A DNA stretch of 64,000 nucleotides from contig NZ_LR027842.1 in assembly GCF_900607225.1 (NCBI RefSeq), forward strand, positions 1,718,396 through 1,782,395, given 5' to 3'. Origin of the DNA: [Pseudopropionibacterium] massiliense (GTDB lineage Bacteria; Actinomycetota; Actinomycetes; Propionibacteriales; Propionibacteriaceae). The notes under the pieces were generated by a model that had not been told where the DNA came from, searched no databases, and saw nothing but the letters and a program-made list of their open reading frames with translations. The position numbers were made by a program, and so were the translations under genes. This document shows positions 8,638-17,114 of the stretch, one piece after another; the stretch's first letter is position 1, and each line of letters opens with the position of its first letter.

Positions 8638-9327
8638 GTGACCCAGCCGGATACCTTTCCCCGCGCCCGCGGCAACTACGACCTGGTGGTGACCTTGTTC
8701 GTCGCACTGCTGCTGATCTCCAACGTAGCCGCCACCAAGCTGATCGCCTTCGGGCCCGAGTGGTCGCCGTTCGGGCTGCCGGTCCTGCCGATCATCACCG
8801 ACGGCGGTGCGCTGTTGTTCCCGCTCACCTACGTGCTGGGCGACGTCCTGGCGGAGGTGTTCGGGATGCGGGGGGCTCGGCGCGCCATCCTCCTGGGTTT
8901 CGGGGTCTCGCTGCTCGCCTCGCTCACCTTCCTGGCGGTCGGTGCCGCCCCTGCAGCCCCCGGCTACGAGAACCAAGAGGCATTCGTCGCGGTCCTCGGC
9001 TTCGTTCCGCGCATCGTCGTCGCTTCCCTCGCCGGTTACCTGGTCGGGCAGTTCCTCAACGCCTGGGTGCTCGTGAAGCTGAAGCGGTGGCGGGGCGGCA
9101 AGGGCATGTGGAAACGCCTGCTGGGTTCCACCGTTGTCGGTGAGGCTGCCGACACCACCATCTTCTGCCTGATCGCCTTCGGCGGGCAGATCGACGGCGG
9201 CACGATGCTGAACTACATCGTCGTCGGCTACCTGTTCAAGGTCAGTGTGGAGGCCGTTCTGCTGCCGGTCACCTACCGGGTGATCAGCCTGGTGCGCAGT
9301 CTCGAGCCCGAACTCACCAAGGTTTGA
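8638..9327 (+). CDS. Queuosine precursor transporter (YhhQ/VUT family)
   Basis: The 229-residue membrane protein has about six hydrophobic helices and the COG1738 signature: NVAATKLIAFG near residue 29, PLTYVLGDVLAEVFG near 62, and GEAADTTIFCLIAF near 168. YhhQ imports queuosine precursors such as preQ0/preQ1, and relatives take up queuine or q. The tgt gene two kilobases away supports this role. The GTG start has a TAAAAT box 6 bases upstream and no ribosome site, so the message is probably leaderless. Confidence 0.9.
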   Translation: MTQPDTFPRARGNYDLVVTLFVALLLISNVAATKLIAFGPEWSPFGLPVLPIITDGGALLFPLTYVLGDVLAEVFGMRGARRAILLGFGVSLLASLTFLAVGAAPAAPGYENQEAFVAVLGFVPRIVVASLAGYLVGQFLNAWVLVKLKRWRGGKGMWKRLLGSTVVGEAADTTIFCLIAFGGQIDGGTMLNYIVVGYLFKVSVEAVLLPVTYRVISLVRSLEPELTKV

Positions 9328-9336
9328 GGAACCACC

Positions 9337-10254
9337 TCAACCCAGGCCCTCGAGCTGCCGGAACTGCTCATACCGGGCGCGCAGATGTTCGATGGCACCC
9401 GGCCGAGCCCGTTCCAGCGATCGCCGGACACGGTCCTGACGTTCTCGGGGTTGCTCCTCCAGGGCTGCAACAAAACCGGGAATCAGCCTCATCCTTTCCC
9501 TGGAGGAGAGGAACAGATCGATCAGTCTGCGGATCCCACGCCAGTTCGGACCATGGTCCAGTTCGAGGACCGCCAGGAGTGGACCGTAGTCGGCAGGTTT
9601 CTGATCCATCGCCCACCGCAGCAGTTGAAGATCACCGTCCTGCCGGAACAGCTCCACGGCCCATCTCCATTCCTCGGGCCAGCCCGTGGGAACCGGATCC
9701 AGGCAGACCTCCGTGACCTCACCACCCAACGCAACGAACACCGTCTCCCAGTGCTGACTCTCGTGGGACCAGAGACGCATCGCGTCAAGTACCAGTTCCC
9801 TCTGCTGCGATCGCCATTCCCCGGCCCATGTCGTGAACTCCCGGCAGGCTTGATCGTCATGGGTCAGTCGTTCCAGGGCATCGGAAATATTCGGGTGATT
9901 CCCGTTGGTTTCCAACCACTCAGGTAACACCCGGGCCGCGACTCTTCCGAAATCCGCGGCGGGATACACAGCCAGGTGTGAATAGATGGCTTCGTAGATT
10001 TCATGGTGTTCGATGGGATGAACCGCCAGCAACAGACTTCGGATGGCGGCCGGCCCCTCTTCCCCGTTCAAGGAATCGACGATCTCGCACAGGCGCTGGT
10101 GTCCGGCCAGTTCCTCCGCCTCCTCCTCGGGGGATCTCGGTGGGTCATCGTCCTGCGTGATGTTCCCGGCAAGTGCGATCAGCTCATCCTGCCAAGGTGG
10201 GACAGCCCCAAACTCGTCCTCGGCGCACATGGTCTCTTCGGTACACATGATCAC
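9337..10254 (-). CDS. Uncharacterised helical protein coupled to tgt
   Basis: I do not recognise this 305-residue protein. It is acidic at the N-terminus, mostly helical in appearance, rich in Trp, Glu, Arg and Leu, and has no signal peptide or membrane segment. The repeated helix-pair look (for example AAIRSLLLAV, RELVLDAMRLW, QLLRWAMDQ) would fit a HEAT-like solenoid, which is only a guess. The GTG start at 10254 overlaps the tgt stop (GTGA), so translation is coupled to tgt; an ATG at 10248 is an alternative. Its other neighbour is the YhhQ-like transporter, so a part in queuine salvage or tRNA handling is possible but unproven. Confidence 0.75.
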   Translation of the reverse strand: MIMCTEETMCAEDEFGAVPPWQDELIALAGNITQDDDPPRSPEEEAEELAGHQRLCEIVDSLNGEEGPAAIRSLLLAVHPIEHHEIYEAIYSHLAVYPAADFGRVAARVLPEWLETNGNHPNISDALERLTHDDQACREFTTWAGEWRSQQRELVLDAMRLWSHESQHWETVFVALGGEVTEVCLDPVPTGWPEEWRWAVELFRQDGDLQLLRWAMDQKPADYGPLLAVLELDHGPNWRGIRRLIDLFLSSRERMRLIPGFVAALEEQPRERQDRVRRSLERARPGAIEHLRARYEQFRQLEGLG

Positions 10255-11474
10255 TGCGTTTTCCGGGCGTTGTAGCGGCCCATGAACTCGTTGCGGAAGC
10301 GGTCGAACTCACCTGTCTCCAGGCTGGCACGGATCTCGTCCACCAGGCGCACCGTGAAACGTTCGTTGTGGATGGTGGCGAGGGTGGAGGCCAGCATCTC
10401 CTTCGCCTTGAACAGGTGATGGAGGTAGGCACGGGTGTAGTGGGTGCAGGTGTAGCAGTCGCAGCCCGCCTCCAACGGTTCGAAGGCGCGGCGGTTCCTG
10501 GCGGTGTTCACGTTGTACCGCCCGTCGGCGGTGTAGATGGCGGCGTTGCGGGCCACCCTGGACGGATTGACGCAGTCGAAGGTGTCCGCACCGAAGGCCA
10601 CGGCCTCGAACAGGTCCTCGGGTTCGGAGATCCCGAGCAGGTGCCGGGGCCGGTCCTCGGGCAGTTCATCGACCATCCAGCCGATGATGCGCCCCAGATT
10701 CTCCTTCTCCAGTGCCCCGCCGAGCCCGAACCCGTCGAACCGGGAACCATCCACCTCGAGGGCCGCCAGGTCCGCGGCCGCTCTCCTGCGCAGATCCTCG
10801 TACTGGGCGCCCTGGATCACCCCGAACAGGGCCTGGTGGGGCCGGCCGGCTCGTTCCTCCGTCAAGCGGGCGTGGGCGCGCAGGCATCGGGCCGCCCACC
10901 GGTGGGTGCGCGCCACGGAGGCCTCCTGGTAGTCGCGGGTGTTCATCAGGGTGGTGAGCTCGTCGAAGGCGAACATGATGTCCGCACCGAGTTGGTGCTG
11001 GATGGTCATCGAGACCTCCGGGGTGAACCGGAGGCGGCTGCCGTTGAGGTGGCTGAAGAAGGTGACGCCGTCCTCGTCGACGTGCGCGCGCCGCTTCTTT
11101 CCCTCGGCGATGACGTCGTCGCCCACGAGCCCCTTGGTGTCCATCGCCAGCACCTTTTTGAAACCGGCACCGAGACTCATCACCTGGAATCCACCTGAAT
11201 CCGTGAAGGTGGGGCCGGGCCAGTTCATGAAGCACCCGAGACCGCCGGCCTCGTCCACCAGGTCGGAACCGGGCTGTAGATACAGGTGATAGGCATTGGC
11301 CAGCAGCGCCTGGGCACCGAGATCGGCCATGGCCTCCGGCAGCACCGCCTTCACACTCGCTTTCGTCCCGACGGGTATGAAGGCCGGTGTGCGAATGTCG
11401 CCGTGGGGGGTGTGGATCACGCCGGTACGCGCCCGCCCCTCGGAACGCACAGCCACTTCAAAACCGAAACTCAC
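10251..11474 (-). CDS. tgt: tRNA-guanine transglycosylase
   Basis: Tgt swaps guanine-34 in GUN-anticodon tRNAs for a 7-deazaguanine base. The 407-residue protein has the general-acid Asp in TFTDSGGFQV (D92), a substrate-pocket Asp (D171 in FAFDEL), the nucleophile D300 in FDCVNPSR, and the zinc site C338, C340, C343 and H369. The residue equal to the pocket Cys of the preQ1-type enzymes is Leu173, and the glycine loop reads GGALEKE rather than GGLAVGE. An insert of about 20 residues sits near 103-135. No queuosine synthesis genes are visible, so salvage is likely. TAACCT lies 6 bases before the GTG start. Confidence 0.95.
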   Translation of the reverse strand: MSFGFEVAVRSEGRARTGVIHTPHGDIRTPAFIPVGTKASVKAVLPEAMADLGAQALLANAYHLYLQPGSDLVDEAGGLGCFMNWPGPTFTDSGGFQVMSLGAGFKKVLAMDTKGLVGDDVIAEGKKRRAHVDEDGVTFFSHLNGSRLRFTPEVSMTIQHQLGADIMFAFDELTTLMNTRDYQEASVARTHRWAARCLRAHARLTEERAGRPHQALFGVIQGAQYEDLRRRAAADLAALEVDGSRFDGFGLGGALEKENLGRIIGWMVDELPEDRPRHLLGISEPEDLFEAVAFGADTFDCVNPSRVARNAAIYTADGRYNVNTARNRRAFEPLEAGCDCYTCTHYTRAYLHHLFKAKEMLASTLATIHNERFTVRLVDEIRASLETGEFDRFRNEFMGRYNARKTQ

Positions 11475-11480
11475 CGGGCA

Positions 11481-11490
11481 AGGTTACCGT
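11481..11490. promoter_or_regulatory. Overlapping divergent -10 boxes of tgt and the lipid kinase
   Basis: On the minus strand TAACCT (11486-11481) is 6 bases before the tgt GTG. On the plus strand TACCGT (11485-11490) is 6 bases before the kinase ATG. The boxes share two bases, and only 22 bases separate the two start codons. Each -35 would lie inside the other gene. Confidence 0.55.
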
Positions 11491-11496
11491 TGGCGC

Positions 11497-12360
11497 ATGC
11501 CCTTCACCGCACTGATCCTGAACCCGGTCCATCCGGGAGCGGCAACGGCGGCACGAGAACTGGGCGCGCTGGGTGAGGTCCGCACCTACCCGACCACCCC
11601 CGCATCCCCCGGCCCCGAGCAGGCGGCGCGGGCCCTGTCGGAGGGGGCCGGTTCCCTGGTCGTCGCGGGCGGGGACGGCACGCGGCGGCTCGTCGCGGGG
11701 GCAGCCGCGGGCACCGGGATCCCCATCGGGATCCTCGCCACCGGCACCGCCTGCATCTACTCCAGGAATCTGGGGCTCCCCCTCGGACCGGCAGGAGCGG
11801 AGCTGGCCATGACCGGGATTGCCCGTTCCATGGACCTCGGTTGGGCGAGTCTCGACGGAGGTTCCCCCGAGCCCTTCCTGGTGGCCGCCGGCATGGGGCG
11901 GGACGCCGAAACCCTCCTCGGGGTCCGGGACAACCTGAAGAAGCGGCTCGGCTGGATGGCCTACGCACGGGCAGGGCTCGGAACCATGGGGCTTCCCAGA
12001 CTGCCTCTGAGGATCAACGGGCAACCGGTCGAGGCCTGGACCGTTCTGGCGGGCAATGTCGGGAGGGTTCCGACGGCCTCCCTCTTCCCCGGGGCGCGTC
12101 CCGACGACGGGAGGTTGCACGTCATGCACCTCGGGGTCGACGGCTGGCGGGACTGGTGGCCCGTTCTGCTCGTGGGAATGACCCGCTCCCGCCGCGACAT
12201 CGGCAAACTGCTCCGTTGGGAGACGGCCCACGTGCTCATCGAGTCGGACATCCCGAGAGCGGTTCACCTGGACGGTGACCCGCGCCCGGCGTCGCGTTCG
12301 CTGGAGGCGTGGATCGATCCCGGGGCCCTGCGGATTCGTTGCCGGGGAAAAGCTGATTGA
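11497..12360 (+). CDS. Diacylglycerol/sphingosine kinase-like lipid kinase
   Basis: The 287-residue protein has the catalytic-domain motif VVAGGDGTRRLVAG near residue 58 and GILATGTACIYSRNLGLP near 85, the nucleotide site of the DagK/YegS/BmrU family. These enzymes phosphorylate lipid hydroxyls; the exact substrate is unknown. The usual family asparagine in GTaNdfAR is changed (GTACIYSR), so it may be a divergent subfamily. The ATG at 11497 has no ribosome site but has TACCGT 6 bases upstream. It is convergent with rsmE, separated by 122 bases in which I see no feature. Confidence 0.82.
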   Translation: MPFTALILNPVHPGAATAARELGALGEVRTYPTTPASPGPEQAARALSEGAGSLVVAGGDGTRRLVAGAAAGTGIPIGILATGTACIYSRNLGLPLGPAGAELAMTGIARSMDLGWASLDGGSPEPFLVAAGMGRDAETLLGVRDNLKKRLGWMAYARAGLGTMGLPRLPLRINGQPVEAWTVLAGNVGRVPTASLFPGARPDDGRLHVMHLGVDGWRDWWPVLLVGMTRSRRDIGKLLRWETAHVLIESDIPRAVHLDGDPRPASRSLEAWIDPGALRIRCRGKAD

Positions 12361-12482
12361 TACCGTTGCGCCCGGAGGGAACTTGGCCGAGAAAGCATCC
12401 GCATCTGCCCCAGGATCCTGGACGTGCCGGGCGCCGGTAGCAACGTCGTGCGATTCCGGGACCGTTGCCGGGAAACGACCCT

Positions 12483-13211
12483 TCAGCGTTCGCCCAGAAC
12501 CGTGAGCTGCCCGATGGCGATGGCTCCCGCCGTGGAGGTGCGCAGCACGCCGTCGCTGATCCGTACCGGAACCGCCCCCGCGCCCCGGAAGCGTTCCAGC
12601 TCCTCCGGGCTGATGCCCCCCTCAGGGCCCACGATCAGCAGGATCTCTCCCGCTTCGGGGAGCTTCACACGGGACAGGGTCTTCTCTGCCGACTCGTGCA
12701 GGACCAGGGCGAGTTCGGCTGCTTCGATCCGCTCCACCACCCGGGTGGTGGTGACGGCCGAGACCTCGGGGATCCGGAACCTCCTGGACTGCTTGGTGGC
12801 CTCACGCGCGGTGGCGGTCCAACGTCCCAAGGATTTCACCCCGCGTTCCCCCTGCCAGCGCACGATGGAGCGCGACGCCTGCCAGGCGAGGATCTCGTCC
12901 ACCCCCAGCTCGGTCATGGTCTCCACCGCGAGTTCCGAACGGTCACCCTTGGCGAGTGCCTGGGCAACCACGAACCGGTGAGCGCGGGGATGTGATTCCA
13001 GAATCTCGGTCACCTCGACCGCCAAACGGTTCCTCTCCGCGGCGACGACGCGCCCGCGGACCGCCCGTCCCGCACCGTCGGCCAGCAGCACGCCCTCCCC
13101 CGGCGTCGTGCGTTTGACGACCACCGCATGCCGGGCCTCGTCCCCGGTCACCTCCACGATCCCACCGATCCTCACCCGGTCGAATCGCGCCAGGAAGAGC
13201 GGGTCGCTCAC
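12483..13211 (-). CDS. rsmE: 16S rRNA m3U1498 methyltransferase RsmE
   Basis: RsmE methylates N3 of U1498 in 16S rRNA using SAM. The 242-residue SPOUT-fold protein has an N-terminal PUA-like domain, then VAQALAKGDRSELAVETMTELGVDEI near residue 88, and the knot motif LLIVGPEGGISPEEL near 197 followed by LRTSTAGAIAI near 225. The GTG start at 13211 overlaps the dnaJ stop (GTGA), so translation is coupled. The hrcA-dnaJ-rsmE order is usual in actinobacteria. Confidence 0.95.
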   Translation of the reverse strand: MSDPLFLARFDRVRIGGIVEVTGDEARHAVVVKRTTPGEGVLLADGAGRAVRGRVVAAERNRLAVEVTEILESHPRAHRFVVAQALAKGDRSELAVETMTELGVDEILAWQASRSIVRWQGERGVKSLGRWTATAREATKQSRRFRIPEVSAVTTTRVVERIEAAELALVLHESAEKTLSRVKLPEAGEILLIVGPEGGISPEELERFRGAGAVPVRISDGVLRTSTAGAIAIGQLTVLGER

Positions 13212-14374
13212 CCGAAGGTTTCCTTGAACCAACCCCTGACACCCTTGTGGCCGGGATGTCTGGCCTCCACCGTGGTCTCGTCACGCAGCTCGGCGAGTTG
13301 GCGCAGCAGGTCGCGTTGTTTCTCGTCCAGTTTCCGCGGGGTCTCGACGACGATGGTGACCCCCAGGTCGCCCCTGCCGCCCCCGCGCAGCCTGGGCACG
13401 CCCCGGCCCTTGAGCGGGATCCGGGCCCCCGACTGCGTCCCGGCCGGCACGTCGACGATGACCTTCCGGTCGGCCTCCTCCGAACCCTCCCACTCGGCCT
13501 CCAGGGTGGCCAGCTCGACGCTGGTGCCGAGGGCGGCAGCGGTCATCGGCAGCGTCATCACCACTTCGAGATTGTCGCCGTCACGGCGGAACCGTTCGTG
13601 CTCGGCCACGACCAGCTCGACGTACAGGTCGCCGGCGGGGCCGCCACCGCGGCCTACCTCGCCGCGGCCCTCGAGATGGATCCGGTTGCCCGTCGACACC
13701 CCCGCAGGGATGCGCACGGAGATGTCGCGGGAGCTGCGCACCCGCCCTTCACCGGAGCATTCCCCGCAGGGGTTGGGAATGATCGTCCCGAAACCCTGAC
13801 AGGTGGGGCACTGCTGCGCGGTGCGGATGTCCCCGATGAAGCTGCGCTGCACCGTGGTCACCTCGCCCTGCCCACGGCAGGTGTTGCAGGTCACGGGTTT
13901 GGAGCCGGGCTCCCCGCCCGCCCCCTGGCACTTGGGGCACACGACGGCAGTGTCGATCCTGATGGATTTCGTGCACCCGAAAACCGCTTCGTGAAGCTCC
14001 AGACCGGCCCTGACCAGCGCGTCGTGCCCCTGCTGGACCCGGGACCGAGGACCGCGTCCAGCGGCCTGTCCCCCGAACATGGCGTCCATGATGGTGGAGA
14101 AGTCGAATCCGCCAAAACCCGCGCCGCCGAAGCCACCCGTTCCGCCGGCGCCGCCACGACCGAGCGGGTCACCCCCCTGGTCATAGATGGCACGTTTGTT
14201 GGGATCATTGAGTACCTCGTAGGCCTCGCTGAGCTCCTTGAACTTCTCGGCTGCATCCTCTCCCTGCGCCACGTCGGGATGCACCTTCATGGCCTTGCGA
14301 CGGTAGGCCTTCTTGATCTGTTCCGTCGTGGCTTCCTCGTCGACCCCGAGGATGTCGTAGTAGTTCTTGCTCAA
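13208..14374 (-). CDS. dnaJ: Chaperone DnaJ
   Basis: DnaJ is the J-domain co-chaperone of DnaK. The 388-residue protein has an N-terminal J domain with HPD in KVHPDVAQ (residues about 32-34), a Gly/Phe-rich linker (about 75-110), and four CxxCxGxG zinc repeats (CPKCQGAG, CNTCRGQG, CPTCQGFG, CGECSGEG) between about 148 and 220, followed by the two C-terminal substrate-binding domains. It starts 3 bases after hrcA, so it shares the CIRCE-controlled promoter. This is the dnaJ copy linked to hrcA, not a dnaK-operon copy. Confidence 0.97.
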   Translation of the reverse strand: MSKNYYDILGVDEEATTEQIKKAYRRKAMKVHPDVAQGEDAAEKFKELSEAYEVLNDPNKRAIYDQGGDPLGRGGAGGTGGFGGAGFGGFDFSTIMDAMFGGQAAGRGPRSRVQQGHDALVRAGLELHEAVFGCTKSIRIDTAVVCPKCQGAGGEPGSKPVTCNTCRGQGEVTTVQRSFIGDIRTAQQCPTCQGFGTIIPNPCGECSGEGRVRSSRDISVRIPAGVSTGNRIHLEGRGEVGRGGGPAGDLYVELVVAEHERFRRDGDNLEVVMTLPMTAAALGTSVELATLEAEWEGSEEADRKVIVDVPAGTQSGARIPLKGRGVPRLRGGGRGDLGVTIVVETPRKLDEKQRDLLRQLAELRDETTVEARHPGHKGVRGWFKETFG

Positions 14375-14377
14375 TGC

Positions 14378-15385
14378 TCAACCTTCTATGAGGATACGGC
14401 TCACGTATCGCGCGACGGCGCGTACGGACGCGATGGTGGAGGGGTAGTCCATGCGGGTGGGACCGACCACCCCGAGGGATGCGGCACGTTCGTTGCCGAC
14501 CGAATAGCCCGTGGCGACCAGGGACGTGGACTTGAAGCCCTCCGCCGTGTTCTCGGCCCCGATTCGTACCGTGATGTCGTCGCTGGTCGCCTCATCGAGG
14601 AGGCGGAGCAGAACCACCTGTTCCTCCAACGCTTCCAGCAGCGGGCGAAGTCCCGTGGTGAAGGAGTGTCCGGCGAGATTCGGCACTCCGGCCACCAGGA
14701 CCTGGGCGGTGGGCTCGGCCCCGAGCAGTTCGAGGGCGACGGCGAACACCGGGTTGAGTTGGGCACGCCGCGCCTGGTCGAATTCGTCCAGGGCTGCGGC
14801 CATGCGGTTCGCGGCGTCAGCCGCGGTGTGCCCGATGGTGGCCTCCCTGAGCCTCAGGTTGGCCACGTGCACCGCCTCCGGTTCCAGACCGGGGAGCTCC
14901 AATATCTGTTGGTCCACCCGGCCCGTGGAGCTGATCACGATGACGAGGAGACGTCCCGGGGTCAGCTGCACAAGTTCGGCGTGGGCAATGGTGCTGCGCT
15001 GCGCCGAGGGATACTGGACGATCGCCACCTGGTGGGTCAGCTGGGCCAGTAGGCGGACGGTGCGGGTGACCAGATCGTTGACGTCGAGGGCGCCGGCCAT
15101 GAAGGCGTTGATCGCTCTTCGTTCGGCCGCGGAGAGCGGTTTGATGGTGGCGAGTTTGTCGACGAAGAGCCGGTAACCCTTGTCGGTGGGGATTCGCCCG
15201 GCGCTGGTGTGGGGCTGGGCTATGTAACCCTCTTCCTCGAGCACGGCCATGTCGTTGCGCACCGTCGCCGGGGACACCCCGAGCTGGTGTCGCTCTACGA
15301 GGGCCTTCGAGCCAACGGGCTCACGACTGGCCACGTAGTCCGTGACGATGGCACGCAGCACCTGCATCTTCCGCTCGTCGAGCAC
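14378..15385 (-). CDS. hrcA: Heat-inducible repressor HrcA
   Basis: HrcA represses class I heat-shock genes by binding CIRCE. The 335-residue protein opens with [19 protein letters not shown] and a winged helix containing [19 protein letters not shown] (about residues 37-55) and [14 protein letters not shown] near 60, all family hallmarks. The GTG start at 15385 sits 5 bases after GAGGAGG; the longer open frame upstream is not coding. A CIRCE element overlaps the region just before this ribosome site, so hrcA, dnaJ and rsmE should be autoregulated. Confidence 0.96.
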   Translation of the reverse strand: MLDERKMQVLRAIVTDYVASREPVGSKALVERHQLGVSPATVRNDMAVLEEEGYIAQPHTSAGRIPTDKGYRLFVDKLATIKPLSAAERRAINAFMAGALDVNDLVTRTVRLLAQLTHQVAIVQYPSAQRSTIAHAELVQLTPGRLLVIVISSTGRVDQQILELPGLEPEAVHVANLRLREATIGHTAADAANRMAAALDEFDQARRAQLNPVFAVALELLGAEPTAQVLVAGVPNLAGHSFTTGLRPLLEALEEQVVLLRLLDEATSDDITVRIGAENTAEGFKSTSLVATGYSVGNERAASLGVVGPTRMDYPSTIASVRAVARYVSRILIEG

Positions 15386-15398
15386 GGTCACCTCCTCA

Positions 15399-15425
15399 TT
15401 GGCACTCGAAGCATGCGAGTGCCAG
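15399..15425. promoter_or_regulatory. CIRCE element (HrcA operator)
   Basis: TTGGCACTC, a 9-base spacer GAAGCATGC, and GAGTGCCAG form the CIRCE dyad. The consensus is TTAGCACTC-N9-GAGTGCTAA; inner seven bases match on both arms except A to G at the third position. It lies directly upstream of the hrcA ribosome site. Confidence 0.9.
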
Positions 15426-15458
15426 TGTAGAGCACACGGGCAATCCCTTCCGCAGCTG

Positions 15459-15464
15459 TACTCT
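15459..15464 (+). promoter_or_regulatory. -10 box TACTCT of the MBL hydrolase, leaderless type
   Basis: TACTCT is followed by 6 bases and then ATG at 15471, with no ribosome site between. Confidence 0.5.
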
Positions 15465-15470
15465 CGGCCC

Positions 15471-16319
15471 ATGACCAATTCGTCCATCGGTGCGTGGCGA
15501 TCCGTGAGCCCCGCGATCCACCTCTGTGTTCTCCAACCCCACGGGGTGAGCGTCGGACTGGTCGCCGGCGAGCAGCGGGCCGCCCTGATCGACTGCGGCT
15601 CCACCCCCGAGCAGGGCACTGCACTGCTGGAGCGGGCCCGCAGCCTCGTGGGGGTGCCCGTCAACCACGTGGTGGTCACCCATCCGCATCACGACCACTG
15701 GTTCGGCCTGGCCGGGATGGAAGATGTGACCTCCATCGCCCACGAGGACCTGCTCCGCGACCCGGAACCCGAGGTGCTGGATGCCGCAGCAGCCATCGGG
15801 CTCGCGCGGCTGCCGGCACCGGATGAAACGTTCTCCCTCGCGAGATCCCTGGACCTGGGGGGTGTTCGCCTCGAGATGCTTCACACGGGTCCCGCGCACA
15901 CCCGGGCCGACATCGTCGTGGTGGTTCCCGGGGATGACGTCATCTTCATGGGCGATCTCGTCGAGAGCGCGGGCGATCCCCAGTTCGGGCCCGCCTCCGA
16001 TACCGGCAACTGGCCGAGGGTCCTCGACGACGCGCTGGGGGCCTCCAGCGAGGCGACGCGTTTCGTCCCCGGACACGCCCCGGCCGGTGGGGAGGAGCTG
16101 ACGGTGGACAGGGAGTTCTGTTTCCGGCAACGGGCCGAGATCGCCATGGTCCAGGGCACGGTCGAAGGCCTCGTGTACCGGGGCGTGGCGCTGGAGGACG
16201 CCCTCGGGTTCGCGGAGTGGCCCTTCGGCGAGAACACGATGCGGGTCGCGTTGCCCCTGATCTACCGGCGGCTGGCAGAGGAGGGGATCGAACCGAGACG
16301 ACACCTGCCGCTGGTCTGA
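15471..16319 (+). CDS. Metallo-beta-lactamase-fold hydrolase
   Basis: The 282-residue protein has the metal motif HPHHDHWFG (HxHxDH, residues about 64-72), GPAHTRAD near 142, FMGDLVES near 160 and VPGHAPAGG near 200, so both zinc sites of the fold look complete. The arrangement suits a hydrolase of the glyoxalase-II-like or SoxH-like group; the substrate is unknown. It is divergent from hrcA and ends one base before the HisN-like gene on the other strand. Its start lacks a ribosome site and probably gives a leaderless mRNA. Confidence 0.85.
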   Translation: MTNSSIGAWRSVSPAIHLCVLQPHGVSVGLVAGEQRAALIDCGSTPEQGTALLERARSLVGVPVNHVVVTHPHHDHWFGLAGMEDVTSIAHEDLLRDPEPEVLDAAAAIGLARLPAPDETFSLARSLDLGGVRLEMLHTGPAHTRADIVVVVPGDDVIFMGDLVESAGDPQFGPASDTGNWPRVLDDALGASSEATRFVPGHAPAGGEELTVDREFCFRQRAEIAMVQGTVEGLVYRGVALEDALGFAEWPFGENTMRVALPLIYRRLAEEGIEPRRHLPLV

Positions 16320-17102
16320 TCAGCCGAACATCCCGGCCAGGCACCGGTGGGCAGTCTCCCAGACCCCGGGGTCGCGGGCCACCAGCAGCCCGCTGGCCTC
16401 GCTGCCCGCTGTGTAGTCGGCGCCGTTCATGGTCCGGGAACCCCCGCCGTTCTCGACCACCATCAGCGATCCAGCCAGGTGGTCCCACGGCATCACCTTG
16501 GTGTAGTGAATGAAGTCGAGTTCCCCGTGCAGCACCCTCGGGTAGTCGAATGCGCAGGCGAAGAGGGAACGGACCACCGGGGAAAGCTCACCACCCCCGG
16601 TGAACCCCTGGACGTGGGTCTTGGACGAGGCACCGAGGGGTGGCCGGTCGTGTTCGTGCGGGGTGACCGGCTCGTCGTTGAGGCGCACTCCGGCGCCCTT
16701 CTCGGCGACGTACCCGCGGCCGGTCCGCGGTTGCCAGATCCATCCCCGGGTGGTGATCCCGTTCCGGGTCTCCGCCAGCATCACCCCGTGTTCCGGACGT
16801 CCCGCGACGAAGTTGCGGGTTCCGTCGATCGGGTCGATCACCAGGGCGTGCTCCGCGGTGGGAAGTTCTCGGCGCAGCCCCGGGTTGGCGAACACCGCCT
16901 CCTCCCCGATCACCAGGGCATCCGGGTAGATCCGGCGCAATGCGGAGGAAAGGATGGCCTCGGCCTCCCTGTCCGCGATGGTGACAAGATCGTCCGGCGA
17001 CGTCTTCGCCTCCACGTCCGCCTGTTCGAGGGCCCGGAACCGGGGATTGATGGCCTTTTCGGCGGTCTCCTTGATCAATTCCAGGATGGCTGCGGTGTCC
17101 AT
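16320..17102 (-). CDS. Inositol monophosphatase-family phosphatase (HisN-like)
   Basis: The 260-residue protein has the Li-sensitive phosphatase signatures: IGEEA near residue 66, DPIDGTRNFVAG near 91, and WDHLAGSLMVVENGGG near 209, giving the Mg2+-binding Glu and Asp residues. Actinobacteria use this family as histidinol-phosphate phosphatase (HisN), as inositol-1-phosphatase, or for 3'-nucleotidase work; context does not decide. TAGTGT lies 6 bases before the ATG, consistent with a leaderless message. Confidence 0.88.
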   Translation of the reverse strand: MDTAAILELIKETAEKAINPRFRALEQADVEAKTSPDDLVTIADREAEAILSSALRRIYPDALVIGEEAVFANPGLRRELPTAEHALVIDPIDGTRNFVAGRPEHGVMLAETRNGITTRGWIWQPRTGRGYVAEKGAGVRLNDEPVTPHEHDRPPLGASSKTHVQGFTGGGELSPVVRSLFACAFDYPRVLHGELDFIHYTKVMPWDHLAGSLMVVENGGGSRTMNGADYTAGSEASGLLVARDPGVWETAHRCLAGMFG

Positions 17103-17108
17103 GGGGCC

Positions 17109-17114
17109 ACACTA
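17109..17114 (-). promoter_or_regulatory. -10 box TAGTGT of the HisN-like gene, leaderless type
   Basis: On the minus strand TAGTGT, six bases, then ATG at 17102. It overlaps the last codons of the upstream DUF3097 gene. Confidence 0.5.
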
